A DNA stretch of 64,000 nucleotides, from the NCBI RefSeq assembly GCF_002367995.1, contig NZ_AP018207.1:2304660-2368659 (forward strand), in the 5' to 3' direction. The translations under genes and the position numbers were made by a program. A model generated the notes under the pieces. The model did not search any database. It saw only the letters and a program-made list of their open reading frames with translations, and had not been told where the DNA came from. Source of the stretch: Calothrix brevissima NIES-22. GTDB taxonomy: Bacteria; Cyanobacteriota; Cyanobacteriia; Cyanobacteriales; Nostocaceae. This document shows positions 55,452 to 63,892 of the stretch, in pieces (position 1 is the stretch's first letter; the number at the start of each line of letters is the position of its first letter).

Positions 55452-56120
55452 TCAGTTGTCAGTTGTCAGTTGTCATACCAATCCGCATTCTGATAAGTAA
55501 TTAAGATTCTGGTAGAGGCGGGGTTTACCCGCCCTTGTGTAGATTTCAATGTTACGTTTTAGATGACAGTTTGGTATCAGTTGTCAGTTGTTTTCCTGAT
55601 TGCCTCATCTTCCCATGCCCCATGCCCCATGCCCAATGCCCAATGCCCAATGCCCAATGCCCAATTCCCATTTTCTAGCTATATTTTTGCATTAACCTGG
55701 AGTTTTTTCCGGAACCCGTCAAAATCAATCTGTATACCCTTATATACAGAACGATTTATACCGAAACTGGGGCATACAACTATGAAGCCCCCATATATTA
55801 CTTCTATCTCAAAACCGCTCTCAAATTAGTTTGGGCGGTTTTTGTTTATCTGAGAAGTTCCATGTCTAACAGTGATTTTGTTAATTCGATTGTCAGTTTT
55901 ATAATTGCTTGAGAGATAAGTTGTTATGCGGTTGAAAAATCAAGAGGCTTATGTCACTTGAATTAGTAATTAGGTTGGTGCAATTAAAGATAACTGGGGA
56001 AGTTTGTCAATAGTCAATAGTCAATAATCAATAGTCAATAGTCAATAGTCAGTAATCTTCCTTGTCCCCCTTGTCCCCCTTGTCCCCTTTGTCCCCTAGA
56101 AAATATATCTGCTACTAATT
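55452..56120. other. Repeat-rich spacer with terminator
   Basis: No gene supported. It contains GTCAGTT heptamers (about 55451-55475), a TAGAGGCGGGGTTTACCCGCCC hairpin (55513), ATGCCCC/ATGCCCA heptamers (55614-55668), a plus-strand terminator at 55811-55842, TCAATAG heptamers (56007-56050) and CTTGTCCCC 9-mers (56057-56096). Short open frames here are products of these repeats. Confidence 0.65.
55811..55842 (+). terminator. Terminator-like hairpin
   Basis: AAAACCGCTC (55811-55820) pairs with GGGCGGTTTT (55833-55842), one G-T pair; a T-rich stretch (TGTTTATC) follows. It is 360 bp after the 723-residue gene, with repeats between them. Confidence 0.6.
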
Positions 56121-57161
56121 TTATACAGGTGTGATCGCAACTATTTTCTCGGTTTCATCCACTGTAATCTTGGCTATACCAAAGCGTTCAATAATCGCCG
56201 CATTGGTGGTTAAATGACTGCTAATCTCTGAGGCGCGATACTGACTAGCGCCAGATGCTAAAGTTGCGGGTAACAATAATTGATCTGCTAAATGTTCGTC
56301 AACCGGTGCGCCTGTGTGATGAAAATGTAACAATTGCCGACATGCAATATCTGCAACTTTCTCAGCAGGTAAGCGTAAACGCCCAAAACCACCAAATCCC
56401 GTTAAGCTATTTTTATACTCAGCAGTTAAAAATACACCTGCCCCTGGTGCAATCCCCTTTTCCCGCAAAGCTTCGATAGCAGGTTTTAATCCTGCTTGAC
56501 GCAGTAAATTTTCTGTACGATTCGCCATTCTTTGGGCAATATGGGAAGCTAATTCTGTCACCACAGCTAGTCCCCGTACTTGATGTAAGCTACCCCGTTC
56601 TAGTAACGTAATACCTTTAATTGTCCCACCACCATTGACCTTAATCTGCATTTCACCACCGCCTTGCGGATACCAACCCCAAGCGCGTAACTTTGCTGTC
56701 GCCTTAACTCCCATGCGGCGTAACATTGGTAAATACACTTGCTCAATGTATGTCATTGTTGGACTAAAAGGTACATGAGTCCCGCCTTTTAAAATCACTT
56801 GGGATTCCCCTGCTGTTAAAGCTAGAGGTAAAAGTACAGTCTGCAATACTAAAGTCATCGCCCCAGCCGAACCACCTTGTTGTGCTTCTGTGACATCAAA
56901 AGTATATTGTCCTGGTTGCACTGCACTACTGGGAATAAATTCCAACCGCATTGAACCTAAGGTATCGCCCCGGAGTTGCGCCTGACAGATTTTCGCCGCC
57001 GCCCTAACTGCTGTGAGGTGTTGGGCGGCTAATCCCGGCTTTTTACGTTTAGCGCGAATACCTACAATAGTTATCGCTTCGCCAGTGATAGCGGCTAAAC
57101 TCAAGGAGGTACGCAGAACTTGTCCACCCCCTTCTCCGTAGGAACCGTCAATTTCAATCAT
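56121..57161 (-). CDS. rtcA: RNA 3'-terminal phosphate cyclase
   Basis: A 346-residue enzyme (ATG at 57161; a TTG two codons earlier is unlikely) that turns RNA 3'-phosphate into a 2',3'-cyclic phosphate using ATP through an enzyme-AMP intermediate. Signature parts are the N-terminal EIDGSYGEGGGQVLRTSLSL, GGTHVPFSPTMTYIEQVYLP and the C-terminal HLTTNAAIIERFG containing the nucleophilic His. No rtcB or rtcR partner is adjacent, which is common in cyanobacteria. Possible roles are RNA repair or tRNA end healing. Confidence 0.95.
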   Translation of the reverse strand: MIEIDGSYGEGGGQVLRTSLSLAAITGEAITIVGIRAKRKKPGLAAQHLTAVRAAAKICQAQLRGDTLGSMRLEFIPSSAVQPGQYTFDVTEAQQGGSAGAMTLVLQTVLLPLALTAGESQVILKGGTHVPFSPTMTYIEQVYLPMLRRMGVKATAKLRAWGWYPQGGGEMQIKVNGGGTIKGITLLERGSLHQVRGLAVVTELASHIAQRMANRTENLLRQAGLKPAIEALREKGIAPGAGVFLTAEYKNSLTGFGGFGRLRLPAEKVADIACRQLLHFHHTGAPVDEHLADQLLLPATLASGASQYRASEISSHLTTNAAIIERFGIAKITVDETEKIVAITPV

Positions 57162-57239
57162 GGGCAATAGATGATTTTGAACCTTTGATTATAGCGGTTT
57201 ACACTGGAGTGCAATACAAATTTTTCATTTTTCGGCAAC

Positions 57240-57325
57240 TGTGTAGCAACTGTGTAGCTTGGGTTTATTTCCTCAACCCAACAATGGGCGATATTTGTGA
57301 GATTATTGCGATCGCACAATATACC
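57240..57325. repeat. Diverged copy of the 126-bp unit upstream of the DUF433 gene
   Basis: TTGGGTTTATTTCCTCAACC, CGATATTTGTGAGA and TTGCGATCGCACAATATACC follow in the same order as parts of the tandem unit at 57865 (AACCCAAC..CGATATTTGTCAAG..GCGATCGCACAATATCCC). This places related repeats on both sides of the toxin-antitoxin genes. Confidence 0.6.
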
Positions 57326-57430
57326 AGAGAAAATTTTACTCAAGCACTAACGCACAGTAGGTTAAAAATCGCAACTAGAAAGCTGTGAAGCGAGATAATA
57401 GAGCAAGCAACTAGAATTAACCGTGAAGCG

Positions 57431-57763
57431 ATGCAATTAGAAGATTATTTTGACTTTATCTCTGCCGATGATATTCGCTTGAAAGGACACCGCATCGGCA
57501 TTGACAATGTACTTGACTATTATTTAGAAGGTTATACACCAGAAGAGATTATTGCAAATCTACCCACTCTGACTTTAGAGCAAATTCACGCTACTATTAC
57601 GTTCTACCTTCATAATCGCGCACAAATTGACGCTTATCTTTTACGTTTAGCATCATGGCGCGAGCAGCGTTATCAAGAATCTATTGCTAATCCTTCACCA
57701 CTAGTGCAACGTCTGAGAACATTAAAATCTCAAAAAACTGAACAGCAAGTAGGCGCTTTGTGA
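57431..57763 (+). CDS. DUF433 antitoxin-like protein
   Basis: A 110-residue DUF433 protein (MQLEDYFDFISADDIRLKGH, then GYTPEEIIANLPTLTLEQIH, the winged-helix core), a family that forms type II toxin-antitoxin pairs with DUF5615 PIN-like toxins in cyanobacteria. Its stop overlaps the next start by 4 nt (GTGA), as in a genuine TA operon, but that toxin gene is truncated here. It should bind DNA and control its own promoter. It may now be a solitary antitoxin. Confidence 0.85.
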   Translation: MQLEDYFDFISADDIRLKGHRIGIDNVLDYYLEGYTPEEIIANLPTLTLEQIHATITFYLHNRAQIDAYLLRLASWREQRYQESIANPSPLVQRLRTLKSQKTEQQVGAL

Positions 57764-57888
57764 AGGTTCGCTTTTTACTCGATGAAAATTTGTCACCCCG
57801 GTTAAAAGTAGCAGTTCTGCGGTTAAATCCTGCTATAGATATTGTGCGTGTAGGTTGGGGATTTGCGATCGCACAATATCCCACGTAG
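57760..57888 (+). pseudogene. Truncated DUF5615 PIN-like toxin gene
   Basis: The GTG start overlaps the DUF433 stop. The first 31 residues (VKVRFLLDENLSPRLKVAVL..AIDIVRV) match the start of PIN-like DUF5615 toxins, including the LLDENLSPRL acidic motif. At codon 32 the sequence runs into GTAGGTTGGGG and GCGATCGCACAATATCCC of the repeat array and stops after 42 residues, versus about 110 in the family. The remaining active-site acids are missing, so it should be inactive. Confidence 0.75.
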
Positions 57889-58252
57889 AATAGAAAAACA
57901 GCGATCCCACTGATTCAATCAAAAACCTGAGCCTGCGTAGGTTGGGTTGAGGAACGAAACCCAACATTAACTGATATTTGTCAAGCGATCGCGATCGCAC
58001 AATATCCCACGTAGAATATAAAAACAGCGATCGCACTAATTCAATCAAAAACCTGAACCTGTGTAGGTTGGGTTGAGGAACGAAACCCAACATTAACCGA
58101 TATTTGTCAAGCGATCGCGATCGCACAATATCCCACGTAAAATATAAAAACAGCGATCGCACTGATTCAATCAAAAACCTGAACCTGTGTAGGTTGGGTT
58201 GAGGAACGAAACCCAACATTAACCGATATTTGTCAAGCGATCACGATCGCAC
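57865..58252. repeat. Tandem array of 126-bp units, just over three copies
   Basis: The unit junction GCGATCGCACAATATCCC starts at 57865, 57991 and 58117, and a changed form at 58243, giving an exact 126-bp period. Each unit contains ACAGCGATCGCACTGATTC, GTAGGTTGGGTTGAGGAACG, AAACCCAACATTAACCG and ATTTGTCAAGCGATCG. Copies differ by few bases. Since 126 is a multiple of three, a 128-residue minus-strand frame (57833-58219) with three 42-residue repeats stays open; I regard it as a by-product. Confidence 0.9.
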
Positions 58253-58320
58253 ACCAAACAATGGAGAATATAAAAACAGCGATCGCCTTTTTAACTCCAT
58301 CATTCCACCTCAGAACACAA

Positions 58321-58635
58321 AACTTCAAGCTAAAAACAGGAACGTTCTCGTTTGAAACAGAAAATTCCGAGTTCAAAACAGAAAACTTCAAGCTAAAAAC
58401 AGGAACGTTCTCATTTGGAACAGGAAACTTCGAGCTAAAAACAGGAACGTTCTCGTTTGGAACAGAAAACTTCGAGTTCAGAATATGAAACTTCGAGCTA
58501 AAAACAGGAATGTTCTGGTTTGGAACAGGAAACTTTGAGTTCAGAACATGAAACTTCGAGCTTGAAACAGAAACATTCTCGTTTGGAACACGGAACTTTG
58601 AGTTCAGAACACGGAACTTGAAGATAAAAGCTTGA
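58321..58635. repeat. Fifteen exact 21-bp units with a three-part order
   Basis: Fifteen consecutive 21-bp units of three types: A (AACTTCGAGCTAAAAACAGG), B (ACGTTCTCGTTTGGAACAGG) and C (AACTTCGAGTTCAGAACATG), each given without its last base. Order is A B C A B A B C A B C A B C A, so there is a 63-bp higher-order unit. No indels break the period over 315 bp. The minus strand is open through all units (58233-58688; heptads such as ENVPVFS and SKFHVLN), starting at a TTG overlapping the STAND gene's stop; a translated product is possible but not supported by a good start signal. Confidence 0.9.
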
Positions 58636-58684
58636 ACGATGAGGCTGAGAACTTGAATTTTACTGCTATGAAGCACATACTGTT

Positions 58685-60976
58685 TCAACGATATGCTTGC
58701 CTTAGGAAAATGGCATAATTGCTCCGTACCATTATTGTTAAAGGATGACCCACCCCTAAACTACGCTCACAAATATCCAAGGCTTGCACGAAAAGGAGTT
58801 CGGCTTCGCTATATTTTCCTTGGGATTGGTAGAGTCCCGCCAGATTGTTGAAGCTTTGTGCAACATCTGGATGTTCTTCACCCAACAAGCGTCGCCTGAT
58901 TGATAAAGCTTCCCGTAAAAGGGGTTCGGCTTCGCTATATTTTCCTTGGGATTGGTAGAGTCCTGCCAGATTGTTGAAGCTTTGTGCAACATCTGGATGT
59001 TCTTCACTCAACAAGCGTCGCCTGATTGATAAAGCTTCCAGTAAAAGGGGTTCGGCTTCGCTGTATCTTCCTTGGAAACGATAGAGTTCAGCTAGATTGT
59101 TGCGGCTTTGTGCAACATCTGGATGTTCTTGACCCAGTAAGCATCCTGTTAATGATAAAGCTTGCACATACAGGGGTTCGGCTTCGCTGTATCTTCCTTG
59201 GGAGTAGTAGAGATTAGCCAGATTGTTAAGGCTAGTAACAACAACTGGATGTTCTTGACCCAGCAAGTGTTGTGTTAGTGACAAAGCTTGTACATAAAGG
59301 GGTTCGGCTTCGCTGTATCTTCCTTGGGAACGATAGAGTTCAGCTAGATTGTTGAGGCTATTAGCAACATATAGATGCTTTTCACCCAGCAAACGTCGCC
59401 TGAGTGACAAAGCTTGCACATAAAGAGGTTCGGCTTTGCTGTAGCTTCCTAAAGTGTAGTAGAGATTAGCCAGATTGTTGAGGCTATTAGCAACATCTAG
59501 ATGTGATTCACTCAGAAAGCATCGCCTTAGTTGTAAAGCTTGCACATAAAGGGGTTCGGCTTCGCTGTATCTTCCTTGGTAATAGTAGAGTGCTGCCAAA
59601 TTGTTGAGGCTAGAAGCAACATCTGGATGTTCTTCACCTAAGCGTCTTTTGGTGACTTCTAGACACTGCTCAAACCAAGGTGCTGCTTGATCATACAATC
59701 CCTGACCAGTGTAAAATTTAGCGTTACCGAAGAAAGGCCAAATCAAATCATCATCGCTAACATATTGAATGAGATTGTTTGCGACTTCAGCTATATGAGG
59801 TATGGCGGGGGTGAAATCTGTAATTTGCTCAAGGGTAGAGGTTTGAGGAATATCTTTGGCAACTGCTACCATTACCTTACAAAAAGAATGCTTAAATTCC
59901 TCTGCTTTATCTAAACCTGTCAACTTATATTGAAAAAACTCCCGCAGTAGGGGATGTAGTTGATAGATTCCCTCACCTTTGCGCTGAAGTAAATGCAAAT
60001 TCAACAACTTATCATCTCTAATTTCCTCTAAATCTTCCCCGTCTTCCTCTAGTAAACACTGTTCCACCAACACCCAAGGTATAGGCGCGGCTGCAAATAA
60101 ACTCAATAAACACCCCACTAGGGGCGGGGTTACCCCGCCCTTACAAAGCGCGTCTTCTAATTCTTGCCAACTCAACTCAAAAGCGGCTAACACACCCCTT
60201 TGCGCTGTCATATCGGCTTCTGCTTCCTGAAGCGCAGGTTGTTCGAGTCGCTTTTTCTCCAACCGTCGCCGCATTTCCGCCAAAGATAAATCTGGTTTCC
60301 GCGCCAAATACCGCCCCACCAACTCCAAACCCAAAGGTAAATATCCCAGCCACTCACATAACTGTAATCCTACCTGGGGGTTGCGTTGATTTTCCCGTTC
60401 AAACCTTTCTCTCCCAATAATAGACTTTAATAATTCCAGCGCCGCCTCTGGTTGCAGTACATCTAAAGATAATGTTGCTATGCGCCCCAACTGCTGACGG
60501 CTAGTCATCAGTACTTTAAACCGAGAAGATAAAGACGTAAAGTAAGGTTTCACTTCCCGATAATCAGCCACATCATCCAACACCAGCAGCACTTCACCCT
60601 CACGCCAATTGCGAAAGCAATATTGTACTTGGGCGGAGAAATCTAAATCTTTGGGCGGGTTTAAATCAAGCTGAATTCTCGCAAACTGGATAATTTTCGA
60701 GCCTATATCCTCAGATTTTGGCAATAACCAGCAAATTCCCCCCTGATAACTGTTGCACTGCTGGATTGCATATTGCAACGCCAATTCAGTTTTCCCAACA
60801 CCACCCATCCCCGCAATAGCAGCAATGGCTACTTGTTGATTTTGCTGCAAAAGTTCGTGGAGTGTTTGCAATTCTTCCCCACGCCCAATAAATTCCCCTA
60901 CACCACTCAGGGGTAAATTTTGCGGTATTTCACTTTGGGGATGAGACTTTACCTGTTTCCCTACAGGCGAGTGTAG
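58685..60976 (-). pseudogene. NB-ARC-TPR STAND protein, main part downstream of an in-frame TGA
   Basis: This is the NTPase and sensor part of a STAND protein: EFIGRGEELQTLHELL linker, P-loop GMGGVGKTELA, Walker B LLVLDDV, GLPL-type LGYLPLGLELVG, winged helix with QLHPLLREFF, then seven 42-residue kinesin-light-chain-type TPRs (NNLAxLYxxQGRYSEAEPL). It is in the same frame as the 124-residue frame upstream, separated only by TGA at 60977-60979. The first usable start after that stop is TTG 60871, which would cut off the conserved EFIGRG motif, so it was almost certainly one gene of about 888 codons. A palindromic genomic repeat at 60118-60143 adds CKGGVTPPLV inside the domain. Two last TPRs are nearly identical in DNA. 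Confidence 0.8.
60118..60143. repeat. Palindromic genomic repeat inside the STAND coding sequence
   Basis: TAGGGGCGGGGTTACCCCGC followed by CC lies in frame within the NB-ARC region and matches the intergenic palindrome at 27200-27228. It encodes roughly KGGVTPPL. In typical relatives this segment is a continuous helix leading to GCLLSLFA, so this looks like an insertion. Confidence 0.75.
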
Positions 60977-61351
60977 TCAAAAGTTAAAGGTATTACCAGA
61001 AATACTATTAGTTCCGCCTTTAATATTTATCCCTTGATAATTTTCAATAATTTGGCTTAATCTCGGCTGTGCTTCCTTGGCTAATGCTGCGACAGCTTCA
61101 GCTATTTCATCATCTTTCTTTGCCGCTTCCTCTACTTGCTGCCCAATCAGGTAAGCTTGACCGTAATCTAAAGGTTGTGTTTGAGCCTGTTCAATAGCTT
61201 CTGCTGTGGTGGGTGCTTTTTTCTTGAGCAACGATAATAACTTACCACCTTGCTCTAAAGTCTTCTCGCCAAGAATCTCACCAGTCTTTTCAAAAGCTTT
61301 TGTAATGACTAAAGTAGCAATAGCAGCTGCTGTGAGTGTTACAGGCTCCAT
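60977..61351 (-). CDS. N-terminal effector-associated domain of the STAND gene, ending at TGA
   Basis: 124 residues beginning MEPVTLTAAAIATLVITKAF, a helical, Ala/Lys-rich domain that often stands at the front of cyanobacterial NB-ARC or NACHT proteins, followed by IKGGTNSISGNTFNF, a linker that normally leads straight to the NTPase domain. It ends in TGA followed by CTA, the next codons (LHSPVGKQVK) being in frame with the NTPase part. As a stand-alone product it would be a single helical domain. It may also be read through to the longer protein; TGA-C is a leaky stop context. Confidence 0.75.
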   Translation of the reverse strand: MEPVTLTAAAIATLVITKAFEKTGEILGEKTLEQGGKLLSLLKKKAPTTAEAIEQAQTQPLDYGQAYLIGQQVEEAAKKDDEIAEAVAALAKEAQPRLSQIIENYQGINIKGGTNSISGNTFNF

Positions 61352-61470
61352 ATTTTAGGCAAAAAATCCGAGATTATGCTGATGGAGATTGTAATCTAGC
61401 ACAACTCATTTGCTAAAAATAATCCAAATTTATTTATATTTGTCGTCAAAAACTGAATTTTGGCGATTCC
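61352..61470 (-). other. Short spacer between higA and the STAND gene
   Basis: 119 bp, AT-rich, without terminator. The STAND gene could be co-transcribed with higBA or use a promoter here. Confidence 0.4.
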
Positions 61471-61869
61471 CTAACTAAATAAACTAGCATCTACATGAAA
61501 ATATTCTGCAAGTGCTGCTGCTTGAGTGTTAGTGATAGCGCGATCGCCATTGATAATTTCCTGTACAACTTCCAAGGAACCAATGACTTCAGCTAATGCT
61601 TCTGCTGTCACATCTTGAGCATCCATTAGATGAATTAACATTGAATTGGCTGTACCTTGGGGAATTGGGTAATGAGTTGCTTCAAACTTTTCAATTAACG
61701 TTACCAGCAGTTCTAACACCATCTCTTCTTCTGGTGTACGCTGAGGACGATGTTCTAAGGTTAAAGCCAGTCTGATTGCTTCTTCGTTTTCTGCTTCCGT
61801 CGTAATCGTTTTTGGTTGATACTCAGCTAGCAACTTACCGTAAGATTCAGGATTAAAAGTACGGGTCAT
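61471..61869 (-). CDS. higA: HigA-type antitoxin with helix-turn-helix
   Basis: A 132-residue protein from the ATG at 61869, which overlaps the end of higB by 17 nt. The C-terminal helix-turn-helix (VTAEALAEVIGSLEVVQEII, then AALAEYFHV) is typical of HigA. The N-terminal part (YGKLLAEYQPKTITTEAENE, then EEEMVLELLVTLIEKFE) is the arrangement of cyanobacterial HigA proteins. It should neutralise HigB and repress the operon. Toxin-first order is the usual higBA order. Confidence 0.9.
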   Translation of the reverse strand: MTRTFNPESYGKLLAEYQPKTITTEAENEEAIRLALTLEHRPQRTPEEEMVLELLVTLIEKFEATHYPIPQGTANSMLIHLMDAQDVTAEALAEVIGSLEVVQEIINGDRAITNTQAAALAEYFHVDASLFS

Positions 61870-62152
61870 TTTTCCATTTATCCTTATCATATTCGGCGTG
61901 AGTTAGGACATATTTAATATAAATTCTTTGAGATTCGTAAACAATATCAACAATTAAGCGATAATTGTTACCTTTAATATTAAAGACAGTAAAGTTACCA
62001 ACTGCTTCAGCCTTGGGATAAATAGCTTGAACCTCAAGCAAATTTTGCCATTCTGCTTGAGTTGCTACCCTATACCAATCATAGAGTGCATCGCAGGAAT
62101 CTGCATGTGCTTGACAAAACTCCCGCAAAATCTTGCGGCTAATAACGTGCAT
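61853..62152 (-). CDS. higB: HigB-type mRNA interferase toxin
   Basis: A 99-residue RelE-superfamily toxin: MHVISRKILREFCQAHADS, LYDWYRVATQAEWQNL, then FTVFNIKGNNYRLIVDIVY and the C-terminal IYIKYVLTHAEYDKDKW with conserved Arg/His/Tyr residues used for ribosome-dependent mRNA cutting. It has full family length, so it is probably functional. It is the first gene of the unit higB-higA-(STAND), which makes a compact conflict or defence cluster. Confidence 0.92.
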   Translation of the reverse strand: MHVISRKILREFCQAHADSCDALYDWYRVATQAEWQNLLEVQAIYPKAEAVGNFTVFNIKGNNYRLIVDIVYESQRIYIKYVLTHAEYDKDKWKNDPYF

Positions 62153-62368
62153 TCAAATGTACTCGCGATGATAACTATGAGAATTTTCTCCCAAATTGCA
62201 GACTTAATAAAGTAATTAGAATTAGCTGATTTTCCCAAAAGCATTGCAGCGATACAGTAATAGGGAATCTTGGATACTTTGAGTATAGTGAACAATTTGA
62301 GTAGTCAGGAGAAATTTTCGTTATAGTAACTACGCGATCGCATTTTGTCGCCTTCTATCATCAGCACT

Positions 62369-63892
62369 ATGAACAGCACATCACAACAGCAAAAAGCAAT
62401 TACAGCCTTTGGTGATTTTGTCTCTACACCCCTAGACACCTTGCTACAACAGCATCTAGAAACACCAACAGAATCAGCAGTTTTAGCTTTATTTCACGAT
62501 GTCGCTGCAAATGTCCCAGCATACCAAGCCTTTCTCAAAGAACAGGGAATCGATCCTGCAACAATCCAGAGTTTAGCAGATTTTCAAAATTTACCCGCGA
62601 TCGCCAAAAATAATTATATCTCCCACTATCCCCTCACCGACTTGTGCCGCAATGGGCAGTTATCCGACTGTGATATGATCGCTGCTTCTTCCGGTTCCAC
62701 AGGTAAACCCACATTTTGGCCGCGTTTTTTCAGCGATGAACTACAAATCGCCACCCGCTTTGAGCAAATTTTTCACGACAGCTTTTATGCAGATACCAAA
62801 CGCACCTTAGCCGTAGTTTGCTTCACCTTAGGTACATGGGTAGGAGGAATGTTTACCACTAATTGCTGTCGCTATCTGGCGAGTAAAGGTTACCCCATCA
62901 CAGTCATTACCCCAGGAAATAATAAAACAGAAATCTTCCGGGTAGTTCAGGAACTCGGTGCAGGATTTGATCAAGTTGTATTATTAGGCTATCCGCCCTT
63001 TCTTAAAGATGTCATTGATACAGGTATTGCCAATGGCCTGCAATGGCAGCAATATCATATCAAGTTAGTCATGGCGGGAGAAGTCTTCAGTGAAGAATGG
63101 CGCAGTTTAGTTGCAGACAGAATAGGTGCGTCAAATCCCTGTTATGACTTTGCATCCCTTTACGGAACTGCTGACGCTGGTGTATTAGGAAATGAAACAC
63201 CCTTAAGTATCTGCATTCGCCGTTTTTTAGCTCAAAACCCCGATGCAGCCAAAGCCTTATTTGGTGAATCGCGGCTACCAACCTTGATACAATACGATCC
63301 CATCAGCCGCTTTTTTGAAGTTGAAGATCGCACATTACTATTTTCCGGGAATAATGGCATTCCCTTAGTGCGTTATAACATCTTAGATACAGGTGGCATT
63401 ATTAGTTATGACGCCATGCTGCAATTTTTAGCCAAATGGGGATTCAATCCACTGCAAGATGAGGATATCTGCGTTAAATCTCAGCCAATAAGAGGTATTC
63501 GTCCCTTACCTTTTGTTTATGTATTTGGACGTTCTAACTTTACAGTTTCTTACTTTGGTGCCAATATATACACAGAAAATGTCACAGTTGGCTTAGAGCG
63601 ATCGCCAATTTCCCAATGGGTAACAGGTAAATTTGTCTTGCAAGTACAAGAAGACACAGACAAAAACCGCTTTTTATGCATAGTTGTTGAGTTAGCACCG
63701 GGAATTGAAGCTAGTGAAGAGAAAAAACAAGCGATCGCATCTTCCATTCTCTCCCAACTGCTGCGCCTCAATAGCGAGTTTGCTAACTATGTTCCCCCAG
63801 AATATCAAATGCCACAACTTGCATTAGCTCCCACAGGCGATCCCGAATATTTCCCCATAGGCGTTAAACATCGCTACACCCGCAAATCATAA
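62369..63892 (+). CDS. Phenylacetate-CoA ligase-family adenylating enzyme
   Basis: 507 residues from the ATG at 62369 (TTG 62345 is in frame but has no support). The AMP-binding P-loop ASSGSTGKPTFWPRF (about residues 105-119), the YGTADAG motif and the ILDTGG hinge region match the PaaK-like branch of adenylate-forming enzymes. It activates a carboxylic acid to an acyl-AMP and then probably to CoA or a carrier protein; the substrate is unknown. No phenylacetate-degradation genes are near, so a biosynthetic role is as likely. Its downstream context is cut by the window end. Confidence 0.85.
   Translation: MNSTSQQQKAITAFGDFVSTPLDTLLQQHLETPTESAVLALFHDVAANVPAYQAFLKEQGIDPATIQSLADFQNLPAIAKNNYISHYPLTDLCRNGQLSDCDMIAASSGSTGKPTFWPRFFSDELQIATRFEQIFHDSFYADTKRTLAVVCFTLGTWVGGMFTTNCCRYLASKGYPITVITPGNNKTEIFRVVQELGAGFDQVVLLGYPPFLKDVIDTGIANGLQWQQYHIKLVMAGEVFSEEWRSLVADRIGASNPCYDFASLYGTADAGVLGNETPLSICIRRFLAQNPDAAKALFGESRLPTLIQYDPISRFFEVEDRTLLFSGNNGIPLVRYNILDTGGIISYDAMLQFLAKWGFNPLQDEDICVKSQPIRGIRPLPFVYVFGRSNFTVSYFGANIYTENVTVGLERSPISQWVTGKFVLQVQEDTDKNRFLCIVVELAPGIEASEEKKQAIASSILSQLLRLNSEFANYVPPEYQMPQLALAPTGDPEYFPIGVKHRYTRKS

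Noticed and set aside
55563-55829. 88-residue plus-strand frame
   Set aside because: Its middle is ATGCCCC/ATGCCCA repeat and its end runs into a terminator hairpin, with no family resemblance.
57865-58252. Link between the 126-bp tandem array and the 126-bp (42-residue) TPR repeats of the STAND gene
   Set aside because: The periods agree, but the sequences share no words; coincidence is the simpler explanation.
57865-58635. CRISPR array
   Set aside because: The units are directly adjacent with no unique spacers, and no cas genes are present.
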